Part shown: positions 14,436 through 23,314 of the stretch, one piece after another
Layout of the letters: each line of letters begins with the position of its first letter
Position numbering within the stretch: the first letter of the stretch is position 1
Virus record (IMG/VR): IMGVR_UViG_3300009184_003751
Coordinates: 1 to 64,000 of that record
DNA from: a virus
DNA: 64,000 nucleotides
Reading direction: 5' to 3' (one strand)
Made by a program: the position numbers and the translations under genes
Notes under the pieces: model-generated
What the model was told of the DNA's origin: nothing
Database searches by the model: none
The model's input: only the letters and a program-made list of their open reading frames with translations

Positions 14436-15623
14436 TTACTCCATAAAGCTTTCAATGCCTTTCGGCTTATTAAAGTCGTTAGTAAAACAATCCCACTCTT
14501 TATCCATCATTATAACTTGACCTGTATGAAGATAGTGGTTTTGCTTTTCTTTCGTAAGTCCTGGATCTCCTGGCGTATCTTCTTGTCGTAGATGAACGGG
14601 TAAACAGTCTTTTCGCATTTGCCAGAATAGATCAAAGTTCGAACCCCATTCCGACTCTGCATATCTAATACGATCATGAAACATATCCATATAAACGTTT
14701 GGGTAACGGCGGTTGGGTCTGTGCCACGACTTGTAGCAACAGAATGTTGATTCTAGTGTAAAGAAACTTACATCTTCATGCTTAATGCGAGCTTTAGCTT
14801 CTTCAAAAAGAATATCTGCTTCTCGTTCAAGCCATTGAATTGTTTCTGGCTTATACTTTAGTTCTTGCTTCCACCAGTCTAAGTCGTCTCTTCCTAGGAC
14901 TTTACAAAGACCATTTCTATGACTACGAGAGCCATCAATATCCCCAAGAAAGAGACTATTGCAATCGAGATCGAGTCCTTGGATACGAAGATATTCCAAA
15001 TATGAAAAAGTAGAAAGGCGACCGAAGCTAAGAAAATTAGTTCTGACATAATCCCAAGTCCTTTCGAAATTTTTGTATTTATCTCCAGTGTTTTGAAGAT
15101 GTTCAAACAAAGCAGCTTGGGAGCCGAACTTATCAACTTGATTCTTATAAGCTTGAACGCATGCAGGGAAACCTGTTTTGCCAATCTTAAAGTATTTACG
15201 ATCTGTATCCCAACCAGAACCAGCTTTAAACTTCTGATGATTATCATTCCACCAAGAGTCTAGTTTATCAATATCAAGATCTTTGATAGTCGGAAACTTT
15301 TGTAGGATCATATAAGTCGTAACGATGTTTTGCGAACAACCATTAACGAAAGCGGTCCAAAGTTTCTGCTCTTTATCCATATTAAAATGTTTAGCGAGCC
15401 AAGGCATAGCAAAATACACAGCACCTGGATGCGACTTATTTTTCAAATGAAATTCATAAAAACGAAGGAAAACTTCGCGACGATAAATCGGTCGGCGAAA
15501 ATCCATTCCTTTTTCTAAATTAGATATTTCTGGTTGATTGTTTAGTTCGGACCAACGTCCAATAATTTGATCAGAAGAAGTTGTCAAGAGTACTCTTTTC
15601 CTCGCCCATGAAATAAAACCCAT
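14436..15623 (-). CDS. aGPT-Pplase/ADDT-family thymine hypermodification protein
   Basis: The 395-residue protein matches my memory of the family annotated as alpha-glutamyl/putrescinyl thymine pyrophosphorylase or amino acid:DNA transferase. Key segments are LSFGRLSTFSYLEYL (about residue 205), GDIDGSRSHRNGLCKVLGRD, FTLESTFCCYKSWHRPNRRY and RQEDTPGDPG...QNHYLHTG. The family acts on activated hydroxymethyl-pyrimidines in DNA, replacing the phosphate with another group. Adjacency to a P-loop kinase and a TET/JBP-like oxygenase supports this. The start is uncertain: the ATG overlaps the upstream gene by 53 nt, and a TTG at 15587 is an alternative. Confidence 0.75.
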   Translation of the reverse strand: MGFISWARKRVLLTTSSDQIIGRWSELNNQPEISNLEKGMDFRRPIYRREVFLRFYEFHLKNKSHPGAVYFAMPWLAKHFNMDKEQKLWTAFVNGCSQNIVTTYMILQKFPTIKDLDIDKLDSWWNDNHQKFKAGSGWDTDRKYFKIGKTGFPACVQAYKNQVDKFGSQAALFEHLQNTGDKYKNFERTWDYVRTNFLSFGRLSTFSYLEYLRIQGLDLDCNSLFLGDIDGSRSHRNGLCKVLGRDDLDWWKQELKYKPETIQWLEREADILFEEAKARIKHEDVSFFTLESTFCCYKSWHRPNRRYPNVYMDMFHDRIRYAESEWGSNFDLFWQMRKDCLPVHLRQEDTPGDPGLTKEKQNHYLHTGQVIMMDKEWDCFTNDFNKPKGIESFME

Positions 15624-16350
15624 CTAGATTATCAGCAACAGGAAACTCTTTTGTTTCAGTTTCGTGCTTACCAGGAATAGCAGCAAAGTAAACAGCATTC
15701 CTAGCTCTAAATGCAGCTCTAATTATACTATAACCAAAACGATTATACAACCAGTTTGAATAAGCACTTACATAATCATACTTATCATTAACTTGAGCCG
15801 AGAGAATTTCACCATACTTTTTGCCATGAATAGTCATAGGATAAGTTACTGATGTATCTGTCCAAACAACAAGCTTAGGATTAGATTCGAACATTTTATC
15901 GAAACCATTTTTCCACTTAGTTGTTATTTGAAGAATACTCGAGTTAGGCAAATCAAGAAACTTTAAATCGCTTTCGTCGTTTTTCTCAAGAGCCTTTTGA
16001 GCATCTTCAAGATCAACTGTAATAGGGCAATCCCATCTTGTGCTAAGAAGATGTTCTACGCACCCAGCATCAAGTTCGCCAACATTATGCTTAGAAATTT
16101 TAAACAGTTTTTGAATTAAAAGAGTTTGAACTCCGATACCAGCCATATATTCTCTAACAGAATAATTTTCATCTGGCTGTATAACATTTTGCAAAAGCCA
16201 CTTTGTAGCCCAGCACTTGGCGGCTACTAGATCCGTGTGCTGGGCTGCATAGTGAATATACGAACGATTGTGGAGGCTTACGCTATCTTCTGACTTAACA
16301 TCAATGTTAAACGGAAGGTCCCACTCATTACAAATTTTAGCAATTTTCAC
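15571..16350 (-). CDS. Rossmann-fold methyltransferase-like protein
   Basis: The 259-residue protein has a probable SAM-binding motif I (REYMAGIGVQTLLIQKLF, about residues 86-103), an acidic motif II (NVGELDAGCVEHL) and a VVWTDTSVTYPM segment in the place of motif IV. It lacks the Pro-Cys and ENV motifs of cytosine-C5 methyltransferases, so it is probably not the source of 5-methylcytosine. It is embedded in the modification cassette and may act on a base, an adduct or a small molecule. Fold is inferred; activity is unknown. Confidence 0.5.
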   Translation of the reverse strand: MKIAKICNEWDLPFNIDVKSEDSVSLHNRSYIHYAAQHTDLVAAKCWATKWLLQNVIQPDENYSVREYMAGIGVQTLLIQKLFKISKHNVGELDAGCVEHLLSTRWDCPITVDLEDAQKALEKNDESDLKFLDLPNSSILQITTKWKNGFDKMFESNPKLVVWTDTSVTYPMTIHGKKYGEILSAQVNDKYDYVSAYSNWLYNRFGYSIIRAAFRARNAVYFAAIPGKHETETKEFPVADNLDGFYFMGEEKSTLDNFF

Positions 16351-17669
16351 GCAAAGAAATCCTCAAGAGTAGATGTTTCATCCTTACCATAAGGATCCTT
16401 CATATCATGCTTATGAAGGTAATCATACCACTCTTGATCTTCCCACATTCCTGGGGAAACGCCATTCCAAAGAGGACGCCAAAACTTATGTTCCTTATTC
16501 ATGCGACGTTCGTCAACGTACTGCTTACGAAGCATTTCATAATCATATGACTTAAGTTCGAGCATCTTTTCGCGGAAATAACAAACCAACGAAATACGTT
16601 CTGCCTTATCGTGGTTTAAAACGATAGGAGTGTTACCGTGAATAATTTCATGATTGTTAACAAGAAGCAGATCGCCTGGACGAACGTTCACAGCAACGCG
16701 AACTTCTGGAAATACAAGATAGCCACCAGTATACTCGCCATCCCCAAGAACAAGAAGATTAGAAAGACCTTCATTCAAGTCACCAGCATCTCGGTGACAA
16801 GCAGTACGGAATGACTTATTAACTGTGATTGTAGTAAACACAGTTTCAGGAACAAGGAAACGAGGATCAATTTTATCGGCAGCTGCCTTCTGATTGCTCC
16901 AACGCCAGTTGAGAAGCTCCTTGAAACCTTTATTCAAAGTTTGCATGAAAGGATAGCAACCCTTGAACTTTTCAAAGTTCTTTTCAGTATAAGAAGTTGC
17001 GCGACCATAAGGGATACGAGGATAACGATCGTACCAACCAGCAACGCCAGACATAACAGACTTCGCATAGTTAGTTGTTGATGCCCACTTTTCAGCAACC
17101 ATCTTCGCTTCATCACGAACTGTTTCTTGTGGCTTGTTTGCGAGACCATCAACCCACTTATCGAACCAACCATGATACTCAGGATAAACCTTTTCAACTT
17201 CTGAACGAAGCCAAACTGTTCCGCGAGTTTCGTCGCTATCCTTAGGATTGCCGTTCTTATACTTCTCACGAATGCTTTCGATTGAAACGTCATCAATCAA
17301 ACGTGCGCCATCATCCATAAGGAAGTCAAGCACTTCATGCTGATAAGCAGTTACCCAATCACGACCACCACGACCTTCAACAGCTAGCATATCCCCACGA
17401 GGACCAGCGGCGATACCACGGTTTTGAGATTCAGTTGCTGCTTCGCGCAGAGCTTCATAAGCTGAATTTTGTTCTTCTTTACTAAAGTAATTTTTACGGA
17501 ACTTAAAAGCAATACGAAGTTCTTCGTTATCAGAATCGTCTAAGCTTGATGCAGCTAGAAAACAATCAGTATCTTCTTCAACCAGAATATCATAATGCGA
17601 CTCGTCAGGAAACTGACCGAGCATATCTTCTCTGTTAAACTTTTCTTTAGCTACAATTACCTTAACCAT
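16347..17669 (-). CDS. TET/JBP-like 2-oxoglutarate Fe(II) dioxygenase
   Basis: The 440-residue protein has a helical N-terminal half and a C-terminal double-stranded beta-helix of the TET/JBP type. Visible are the Fe ligands in TACHRDAGDLNEGL (His-X-Asp, about residue 291), GGYLVFPEVRVAVNVRPGDL, the distal His in NNHEIIHGNTP (about 343) and the 2OG-binding Arg in ERISLVCYF. TET/JBP enzymes oxidise the methyl group of thymine or 5-methylcytosine in DNA. It is the first gene of its operon, with promoter 17713-17741. The following genes suggest hydroxymethylated bases are further decorated. The oxygenase call is firm; the substrate is inferred. Confidence 0.85.
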   Translation of the reverse strand: MVKVIVAKEKFNREDMLGQFPDESHYDILVEEDTDCFLAASSLDDSDNEELRIAFKFRKNYFSKEEQNSAYEALREAATESQNRGIAAGPRGDMLAVEGRGGRDWVTAYQHEVLDFLMDDGARLIDDVSIESIREKYKNGNPKDSDETRGTVWLRSEVEKVYPEYHGWFDKWVDGLANKPQETVRDEAKMVAEKWASTTNYAKSVMSGVAGWYDRYPRIPYGRATSYTEKNFEKFKGCYPFMQTLNKGFKELLNWRWSNQKAAADKIDPRFLVPETVFTTITVNKSFRTACHRDAGDLNEGLSNLLVLGDGEYTGGYLVFPEVRVAVNVRPGDLLLVNNHEIIHGNTPIVLNHDKAERISLVCYFREKMLELKSYDYEMLRKQYVDERRMNKEHKFWRPLWNGVSPGMWEDQEWYDYLHKHDMKDPYGKDETSTLEDFFA

Positions 17670-17712
17670 TTCACTTCTCCTGTACTAGAATCGTCTTATT
17701 ATATATACGACA

Positions 17713-17741
17713 ATTATAGCTCGATTCATACATAATGTAAA
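17713..17741 (-). promoter_or_regulatory. Promoter of the modification cassette
   Basis: TTTACA-N17-TATAAT lies about 44 nt upstream of the dioxygenase ATG, with a GGAG ribosome site in between. Confidence 0.65.
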
Positions 17742-17745
17742 TATA

Positions 17746-18126
17746 TTATTCTTGTGACTTTTTTAATACGCCTTCGATATCAGGCGGTGTCCAGCTAGCT
17801 GGTTTTTGAATTTTACCATCTTCACGAAGAAGAACTTTACCGTCAACTAGCTTGGCCATGTTGCTGCGATGAACTTCTTCGAATACTTTATCAAGAGGAA
17901 TACCATATGACACAGCAGTACCACATGCAATGTAGATAATATCAGCCAAGGCATCTGCGATTTCAATAAGATCATTTTCGTTTTCCGCAATAGTATATTC
18001 ATACATTTCTTCAGAAAGAAGTCTCATCCTTAGTGTTCGTTCGGCAGTATCAGGAATCTCTGGCTTTTCGCCGATGCGCTGACCGAAAGCCTTATGAAAT
18101 TCTTTTACGTCTGTAAACATTGTCAT
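17746..18126 (-). CDS. MazG-like NTP pyrophosphohydrolase
   Basis: The protein of about 126 residues is all-helical, with a MazG/PRA-PH-like core: LRMRLLSEEMYEYTIAENENDLIEIADALADIIYIACGTA supplies the EExxE and ExxD acidic sets. A Lys/Pro-rich tail (KPASWTPPDI) is typical of phage MazG-like enzymes. These hydrolyse (d)NTPs or alarmones. I chose the ATG at 18126, overlapping the upstream stop by 4 nt (ATGA), rather than 18162. An ATG at 18120 is also possible. Confidence 0.8.
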   Translation of the reverse strand: MTMFTDVKEFHKAFGQRIGEKPEIPDTAERTLRMRLLSEEMYEYTIAENENDLIEIADALADIIYIACGTAVSYGIPLDKVFEEVHRSNMAKLVDGKVLLREDGKIQKPASWTPPDIEGVLKKSQE

Positions 18127-18677
18127 TGTGTAATCCATTCTGGTGGTTGGCGTTTTTTCCAATTATGCATCCTAGCTTTACCAATCTTATAATAATTTCG
18201 GTAATTAGTCAAGGGGTCGTCTGAAATAATATATTCCTCTGCCATGCAAGAAGGCATGGGAGTCCAATCATACTCTTGAAGATTCTTAGGAGGAGACTGC
18301 AGCATATAAGAAAGCTCGCCATTACACTTATGAACTTTTTCGTATCTGTGGATATACTCGTTCATAAGTGCAAAAAAATGTTCTACGAGCCAATTATAGT
18401 TTTCAACAGAAGTTCGACACCAAACAGCCGAAGGATGATTGACATGAGTTGCCGAATACATTACTGAATCGCGAGCATCGGGAAGGATATATGCTTTTGT
18501 TTTACGAGTTTTGCCCGTTTCAAAATTTACTTTAACAGCATCAACAAGCTCGCCATCTAGAACACGGTGAGCGGTCGAGAGCAACTGTGCGCTCTCGAGA
18601 ATCATTTTTACAACATGTTTATCGACCATCCATTCAGCAGCTTGAACAGGGTCATGACTGATGTAGAAGATATTCAT
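18123..18677 (-). CDS. Conserved phage protein with HVVKM motif
   Basis: The 184-residue protein starts MNIFYISHDPVQAAEW and contains DKHVVKMILESAQLLSTAHRV, HPSAVWCRTSVENYNWLVEHF and EYIHRYEKVHK. I recall this kind of protein from many T4-like marine phages, sometimes labelled as a pyrimidine-dimer glycosylase, but I see no clear DenV similarity and leave the function open. It overlaps the deformylase-like gene by 26 nt. Confidence 0.65.
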   Translation of the reverse strand: MNIFYISHDPVQAAEWMVDKHVVKMILESAQLLSTAHRVLDGELVDAVKVNFETGKTRKTKAYILPDARDSVMYSATHVNHPSAVWCRTSVENYNWLVEHFFALMNEYIHRYEKVHKCNGELSYMLQSPPKNLQEYDWTPMPSCMAEEYIISDDPLTNYRNYYKIGKARMHNWKKRQPPEWITQ

Positions 18678-19194
18678 AGGAACCTAGATCTACCTTTGTT
18701 TTGTTAACAGTTTTGACGCCTTTGCGCCATTTTTCCAAAGCACGATCTCGATGAACACGATTAGCTTTGTTATAAAAAACAATACCGTTTAGATGATCTA
18801 CTTGTTGTTGAAAGACACGAGCAGTCATACCAGTGAACTGTTTAGTAACAGTTTCGCCGTTCGGGTTTGTAAAACGAACACGAACATGTTGAGGTCTTTT
18901 TATTTTAACCGCTAACCCTATAAAAGTCAAGGAGGTTTCTTCAAGAGTAACTTCTTGTTCTGATGGTTGAATTACCTTGGGATTAAAGCATACGAAGTTT
19001 TCAGGAGACCCGCGCATAGCAAATACCCGATAAGGAAGTCCCAGTTGATTGGCAGCAAGGCCAATCCCGTTCCTATCATACATGAATTTAACCATTTCTT
19101 TGGCGAGTTCAATAGGGTCGCAAGGAGGATTGAGAAAGTCAAAATTTGGACATACGCTACTAAGAATTGGATCATTTGGTTTCACTAGTTCCAT
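18652..19194 (-). CDS. Peptide deformylase homologue with lost catalytic residues
   Basis: The 180-residue protein has the deformylase fold signature: GIGLAANQLGLP (motif I, intact), a conserved strand region (FVCFNPKVI) and DHLNG. Motif II, normally EGCLS, reads ETSLT, so the metal-binding Cys is Ser. Motif III, normally HExDH, reads QQVDH, so the first His and the catalytic Glu are both Gln. Codons were checked on the minus strand. Active enzymes remove formyl groups from nascent proteins with Fe or Zn; this one should not bind metal normally. The frame is intact, so a retained non-enzymatic role is likely. Confidence 0.85.
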   Translation of the reverse strand: MELVKPNDPILSSVCPNFDFLNPPCDPIELAKEMVKFMYDRNGIGLAANQLGLPYRVFAMRGSPENFVCFNPKVIQPSEQEVTLEETSLTFIGLAVKIKRPQHVRVRFTNPNGETVTKQFTGMTARVFQQQVDHLNGIVFYNKANRVHRDRALEKWRKGVKTVNKTKVDLGSYEYLLHQS

Positions 19195-19360
19195 TTTCTT
19201 TTTCCTTTATACTAAAAGTTCCATTTTCATTATCGACCCAAAACAATTCTGTTCCCTCAGCCCACCCCATCTGAGAAAGAAGGTCAGGAGGAAAAGGAAG
19301 GAGAAGTTCTCCAGTTTCTAGATCTTGTTCTAATTGCACTGCCCAAGTATTTGCTACCAA
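19172..19360 (-). CDS. Small AbrB-like protein
   Basis: The 62-residue protein contains GELLLPFPPDLLSQMGWAEGTELFW, which resembles the swapped-hairpin AbrB/MazE fold (strand, Pro-rich turn, helix, W-xxG). The start is a TTG at 19360 inside the end of the upstream gene, with GGAG about 10 nt before. It overlaps the deformylase-like gene start by 23 nt. A DNA-binding or antitoxin-like role is possible, but no toxin partner is obvious. Confidence 0.55.
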   Translation of the reverse strand: MVANTWAVQLEQDLETGELLLPFPPDLLSQMGWAEGTELFWVDNENGTFSIKEKENGTSETK

Positions 19361-19503
19361 TGTCTTATAACTCCCGCTACGATAAAGAAGTTAGTTATGA
19401 TATAGCATAGGACAATCGCTGTTCTAATCAAAGCAACTCTGTCTGCTTCTTCATTAGTTTTACCATTTTTTTCACCGAGTGCTTTTGCCCAAAGACGCCA
19501 CAT
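19354..19503 (-). CDS. Small single-pass membrane protein (49 aa)
   Basis: The ATG at 19503 overlaps the gp46 stop (TAATG) and opens a 49-residue frame. MWRLWAKALGEKNGKTNEEAD is followed by a hydrophobic segment (LIRTAIVLCYIITNFFIVAGV) with a short basic end. Coupled position and a clear transmembrane helix support it. The function is unknown. Confidence 0.65.
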   Translation of the reverse strand: MWRLWAKALGEKNGKTNEEADRVALIRTAIVLCYIITNFFIVAGVIRHW

Positions 19504-21209
19504 TAAACAACTCTACTGAAATTTTTATGTTTCTCGAACTTGATTACTTTGTTAAACTTATCATAAAGCTGATCTGTCTTATGACTTATTATAAACGTAT
19601 TTGTATCTAAAGTCAAATTATTTAAAATCTTAAGGAACTCTTCTGTTCCATTAGCATCTAGAGAAGAGTCAAAGACTTCGTCCATAATGAGTAGATTAGT
19701 ACTAATTGAATTACGGAGTTTAGCAATAGCACGCCAAGTAAAAAGGATCGCAAGGTTAATACGCATCTTTTCCCCTTCCGAGAAGGAAGCGTAAGAAAAC
19801 TCATCGCGGAATCTAGACTTAATTGTTTCGTTGAATTCCTCATCAAGCTCGAACTGGACAAAGAAATCCATAGCACTAAGATACTTATTAATGAGCTTAT
19901 TGATAACAGGAACATACTGTTTAATAATCCTTGATTTGATACCGCCGTCTTTCAAAAGAGAAGAAGCTGCAGTAAGAACAACTCTATCTTCGTTCAATTC
20001 ATTATATTTTGTTTTGAGCTCATCTAGCTCTTTTTCAATATCACCAATCTTAGTATCATCTTCAACAAAAGACTTTTTGCTTATGTTTGTTATTTCACTT
20101 TCAAGCGAATCGCGATATTCAATCAAAGAAGTAATCTTAGTTTTTACTCTATGAATTTCCATACGCTGATCGTTAATAGAAGTTTGAATATCTAAAATTT
20201 CACTCAAACGAGAGTTAGCTTCTTCGTACTGCTTAATGAGTTCAGAAAGACCGTTTTCAATTTCATCAATTTCACCTTTTTTATTTGAAAGAGTTGTTTC
20301 TTTGAAATCTTCATTAATTTCTTGTTTACATGTTGGGCAGTTATCGTGCTTTTTGAAAAACTCAACATCATTTTCAATCAAAGCTTTCTTAGCTTCGATT
20401 TGATGCCTCAACTTTTGAAGAGTATTAACACGTTTCGAAGTAGCCTCTTCATCTTCAATAGATTCAACTAAACTCTTACGCTTATTTTCAAACTTCCAAA
20501 ACTCTTCATTCAAATCGCTGATTTGTTTATTAGTGTCTTCAATACGGGACTTCTTATCAATAACGAGCTGGTCGTTATTGTTTTGCATCTCTTGAAGATG
20601 CTCTTTAATTAACTTGATTTTTTCTTCGGCAATTTTTCGGTTGTTTGTTGACTGAACGATATGCTCGTTGTTAATCATAATCTTTTCTTTTAACAACGTA
20701 TTCATAGTCGTAAAAATTTGAAGGTCCAAAAGGTCTTCAATAATTTCTCTTCTATTTGAAGTACTAAGTTGCATAAAAGGCATGAACGTGGCAGAGCCAA
20801 GAACAACTACTTGAGAAAACGATTTATGATTTACTTTAATAATTTGCTTTTCAAGAACTTCTTGATAGTCTTTCATTTCAGCAGATTGATTTAACAAGTC
20901 ACCGTTTTGATAAACTTCAAAAACAGTTGGCTTCACACCACGAACGATTTTATAATTATTAGGTCCGATAGAAAATTCAACTTCTACAACAAGGTTCTTT
21001 TGAGTTATTGAGTTAAGGAGTTGTGGCTTATTGATCTTTCTAAACGCCTTACCGAAAAGAGCGAATGAAAGAGCATCAAGCATAGTTGATTTACCCGCAC
21101 CGTTACCGCCAACGATGAGAGTGGTGTTATGCTCGTTTAGAACTATTTCTGTGAAAATATTACCTGTGGAAAGAAAGTTTTTCCAGCGTAGCTTTTTAAA
21201 TAAAATCAA
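19503..21209 (-). CDS. 46: Recombination nuclease ATPase subunit (gp46)
   Basis: The 568-residue SMC/Rad50-like protein has Walker A GGNGAGKST (about 34-42), long coiled coils around a zinc hook CPTC in the middle, the ABC signature FSEGEKMRINLA and Walker B LLIMDEVFDSSLD, with the H-loop ISHK. With gp47 it resects DNA ends for recombination-dependent replication. Length is close to T4 gp46 (560). Confidence 0.97.
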   Translation of the reverse strand: MILFKKLRWKNFLSTGNIFTEIVLNEHNTTLIVGGNGAGKSTMLDALSFALFGKAFRKINKPQLLNSITQKNLVVEVEFSIGPNNYKIVRGVKPTVFEVYQNGDLLNQSAEMKDYQEVLEKQIIKVNHKSFSQVVVLGSATFMPFMQLSTSNRREIIEDLLDLQIFTTMNTLLKEKIMINNEHIVQSTNNRKIAEEKIKLIKEHLQEMQNNNDQLVIDKKSRIEDTNKQISDLNEEFWKFENKRKSLVESIEDEEATSKRVNTLQKLRHQIEAKKALIENDVEFFKKHDNCPTCKQEINEDFKETTLSNKKGEIDEIENGLSELIKQYEEANSRLSEILDIQTSINDQRMEIHRVKTKITSLIEYRDSLESEITNISKKSFVEDDTKIGDIEKELDELKTKYNELNEDRVVLTAASSLLKDGGIKSRIIKQYVPVINKLINKYLSAMDFFVQFELDEEFNETIKSRFRDEFSYASFSEGEKMRINLAILFTWRAIAKLRNSISTNLLIMDEVFDSSLDANGTEEFLKILNNLTLDTNTFIISHKTDQLYDKFNKVIKFEKHKNFSRVV

Positions 21210-21211
21210 AG

Positions 21212-21475
21212 TTATTCACCTGTCAATTCTATGATGTCGATTCTTTTAACCCCAATTAATTCTACATCAGCATATGTTTCAATCCAAAGTTTAGCACCAC
21301 AGGGTCTTGGTTTCTCTGGTCTGTAAATCATATGCGATGGACCATTAATTTGAACTTCCATACAATACTTAACCTTACCATCTTTTTCAACACGACACAC
21401 TGGTTCATCTTTACCATGTTTTGCGTTTTGCTGAATGATGTTACGATTGATATGTATGATAGTTGGTTTAGTCAA
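21212..21475 (-). CDS. Conserved hypothetical protein between 46 and 47
   Basis: The 87-residue protein contains INRNIIQQNAKHG, PVCRVEKDGKVKYC and CGAKLWIETYADVELIG, segments I recall from small proteins at this locus in other T4-like marine phages. The start is a TTG overlapping the last codons of gp47 by 8 nt, and the end lies 2 nt from gp46. The function is unknown. Confidence 0.7.
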   Translation of the reverse strand: MTKPTIIHINRNIIQQNAKHGKDEPVCRVEKDGKVKYCMEVQINGPSHMIYRPEKPRPCGAKLWIETYADVELIGVKRIDIIELTGE

Positions 21476-22532
21476 CGGTCAAAGCCTCGTTATAAATCTC
21501 AACGATTTTCTTTTCAAGTTTAACCTTATTAACGGTCTTTTCATCAAACCCATTAATATACTTTTTGAAAATATCAATGGTCGATTCCGCTTCATTAACG
21601 ATATCAGAATCTTCTTCAAGATTAAGATTCAAATGATCTTCTACGATTTGAATATCAACTGGGTTTTCTGATTCGATATTTTCAATAAATTTATCGAACC
21701 AAAATACGTTACTCTTTTCCTGAACGATAACTTTCAATAGCGTTCCCTTAAACTGAGAGTAATCTATTTCCATATTCAAGAAGTCATCGCTAGAATCGTT
21801 ATACCAAACTTTCTTGAACATCTTATAAGGATTTTCAATGAAGGTTAGTTCCCTCGTTTCCGTATCCAAGATATGAAAGCCTCTGGGATCGTCATAATCA
21901 GACCAAGTAAACTCACCATGGCTACCCAAATAAAAGATAGTACCATCGCTGGAACGGTGATGATAATGCCCACTAAGAACCATATCGAAACGATCAAAAG
22001 TAGACCGATCGTCACCATGTGATACAATAGATCCTCTATACATTTCGAAACCTTGGATCTCAAGATGACCTGCAGCAATCGACGTGCCGCTGCTCCTGAT
22101 TCGCTCGATGCTCTCTTTTCTGTTTTCATCACATATCCATGGAATTAGTGTTATAGGAAGGTTATCAAATTTTACAACTTCTGGAGCCTTATCAAAAATT
22201 TTCATATAAGGATACATAGCAACGAGTTCTCTCAATGAGTTTACTTCATTGGTGTTCTTATAATAAGTATCATGGTTTCCAGCGACCATGTATACGTCGA
22301 GAGACTTTGCTGTGAGTGGTTCGAGAAAATTTTCTCTTAAACGCCGAGCAGTATGTATATTGATATATTTACGACGATCCACAAGATCGCCAAGATGAAG
22401 AACAGTATCAATACCATTTTTCTCAATATACGGAAAAAAGATCGTGTCCAAAAACTTCTTAGAATTGTCCAAGAACGCAATGTTGTCATTACGAACCCCC
22501 CAATGTGTATCAGTTATGATAGCAATTTTCAT
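21468..22532 (-). CDS. 47: Recombination nuclease subunit (gp47)
   Basis: The 354-residue Mre11-like phosphoesterase has the metal motifs in order: DTHWG (residues 8-12), GDLVDRR, GNHD, AAGHLE and SGHYHHR. It pairs with gp46 for DNA end processing and origin-independent replication initiation. Length matches T4 gp47 (339). Confidence 0.97.
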   Translation of the reverse strand: MKIAIITDTHWGVRNDNIAFLDNSKKFLDTIFFPYIEKNGIDTVLHLGDLVDRRKYINIHTARRLRENFLEPLTAKSLDVYMVAGNHDTYYKNTNEVNSLRELVAMYPYMKIFDKAPEVVKFDNLPITLIPWICDENRKESIERIRSSGTSIAAGHLEIQGFEMYRGSIVSHGDDRSTFDRFDMVLSGHYHHRSSDGTIFYLGSHGEFTWSDYDDPRGFHILDTETRELTFIENPYKMFKKVWYNDSSDDFLNMEIDYSQFKGTLLKVIVQEKSNVFWFDKFIENIESENPVDIQIVEDHLNLNLEEDSDIVNEAESTIDIFKKYINGFDEKTVNKVKLEKKIVEIYNEALTVD

Positions 22533-22720
22533 CGAAAATTGTTTTTCTTTCTAGTGGAAGGAAATACGACTGGCTTGGTCTTTAGAGCTTGATCTACGTA
22601 ATCTCTAATCGTTTCCAAACGAAGCTGATAGCTCATACGCTCATTTTCCCTAAGATTAGGTTGTCGGTATTTTTCAACCAAATCAATTATATTGACTGGT
22701 AATAGATGTTCATTCTTCAT
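22529..22720 (-). CDS. Small hypothetical protein between 55 and 47
   Basis: The 63-residue protein starts MKNEHLLPVNIIDLVEKY and is basic, with a helical centre (RLETIRDYVDQAL) and a Lys/Arg tail. The ATG at 22720 is inside the end of gene 55 and has GGAGAG upstream (GGAGAGTAACA). The longer GTG start at 22750 is less likely. In T4 the locus has similar small open frames (55.x/47.x). The function is unknown. Confidence 0.6.
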   Translation of the reverse strand: MKNEHLLPVNIIDLVEKYRQPNLRENERMSYQLRLETIRDYVDQALKTKPVVFPSTRKKNNFR

Positions 22721-23258
22721 TGTTACTCTCCGAGAATTTTTCAACTCCACTTAGTTTACTACTTTTTTTAGGTTTAGTCAACTTATTTTCATAGCTGCGA
22801 ACAACTTCCGAAGAATACTCGTTAGCCTTAAGATGCATATTTTCCGAATCGCTCCAAAGTTCATTCATAAGAAAGCTGTTTTCGAAATTCTTATGCTTGA
22901 TATATGTTTGTTTCTTTTCTTTTTGAATACGTCTAATAAAAGCGTTCCAAGCGATCTGAGTAAAGTAAGCAAAAGGATTATTGGTTTTATCAGGATCAAA
23001 GTTATCTACGGCTGCAATACAGTCGATAATACCGTCAGATATCATATCCTGCTTATATGTATAGCCAGAGAAATTAGGCTTCTTTGCCAAATTATTACAA
23101 ATCAAAAGAATAGATTGCCCGATGTAATTCGAAACTTGTGGCTTCGGTCTATCGTTTTTCAACGCTTCATTTAATTTCGTTTTATACTCGATCATTGAAG
23201 TATAAAGCGTTTTATTGTTGATATAATTTTTTGGCTTGCGTGGCTTTGATTCTGACAT
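22710..23258 (-). CDS. 55: Late-transcription sigma factor (gp55)
   Basis: The 182-residue protein matches T4 gp55 (185 aa) in length. Its core FSGYTYKQDMISDGIIDCIAAVDNFDPDKTNNPFAYFTQIAWNAFIRRIQKEKKQ is the sigma region 2-like part that recognises the TATAAATA late promoter. It directs host RNA polymerase to the late genes, whose TATAAATA boxes are visible in this window. Confidence 0.95.
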   Translation of the reverse strand: MSESKPRKPKNYINNKTLYTSMIEYKTKLNEALKNDRPKPQVSNYIGQSILLICNNLAKKPNFSGYTYKQDMISDGIIDCIAAVDNFDPDKTNNPFAYFTQIAWNAFIRRIQKEKKQTYIKHKNFENSFLMNELWSDSENMHLKANEYSSEVVRSYENKLTKPKKSSKLSGVEKFSESNNEE

Positions 23259-23286
23259 TTTTTCCCTTTACTTTTTTCTAGAGCAC

Positions 23287-23314
23287 ATTATAATCACGTT
23301 GTGGTTTTGATCAA
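23287..23314 (-). promoter_or_regulatory. Promoter of gene 55
   Basis: TTGATC-N16-TATAAT lies upstream of gp55. Its -35 overlaps the uvsW stop codon. A GGGAA stretch precedes the ATG. Confidence 0.55.
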
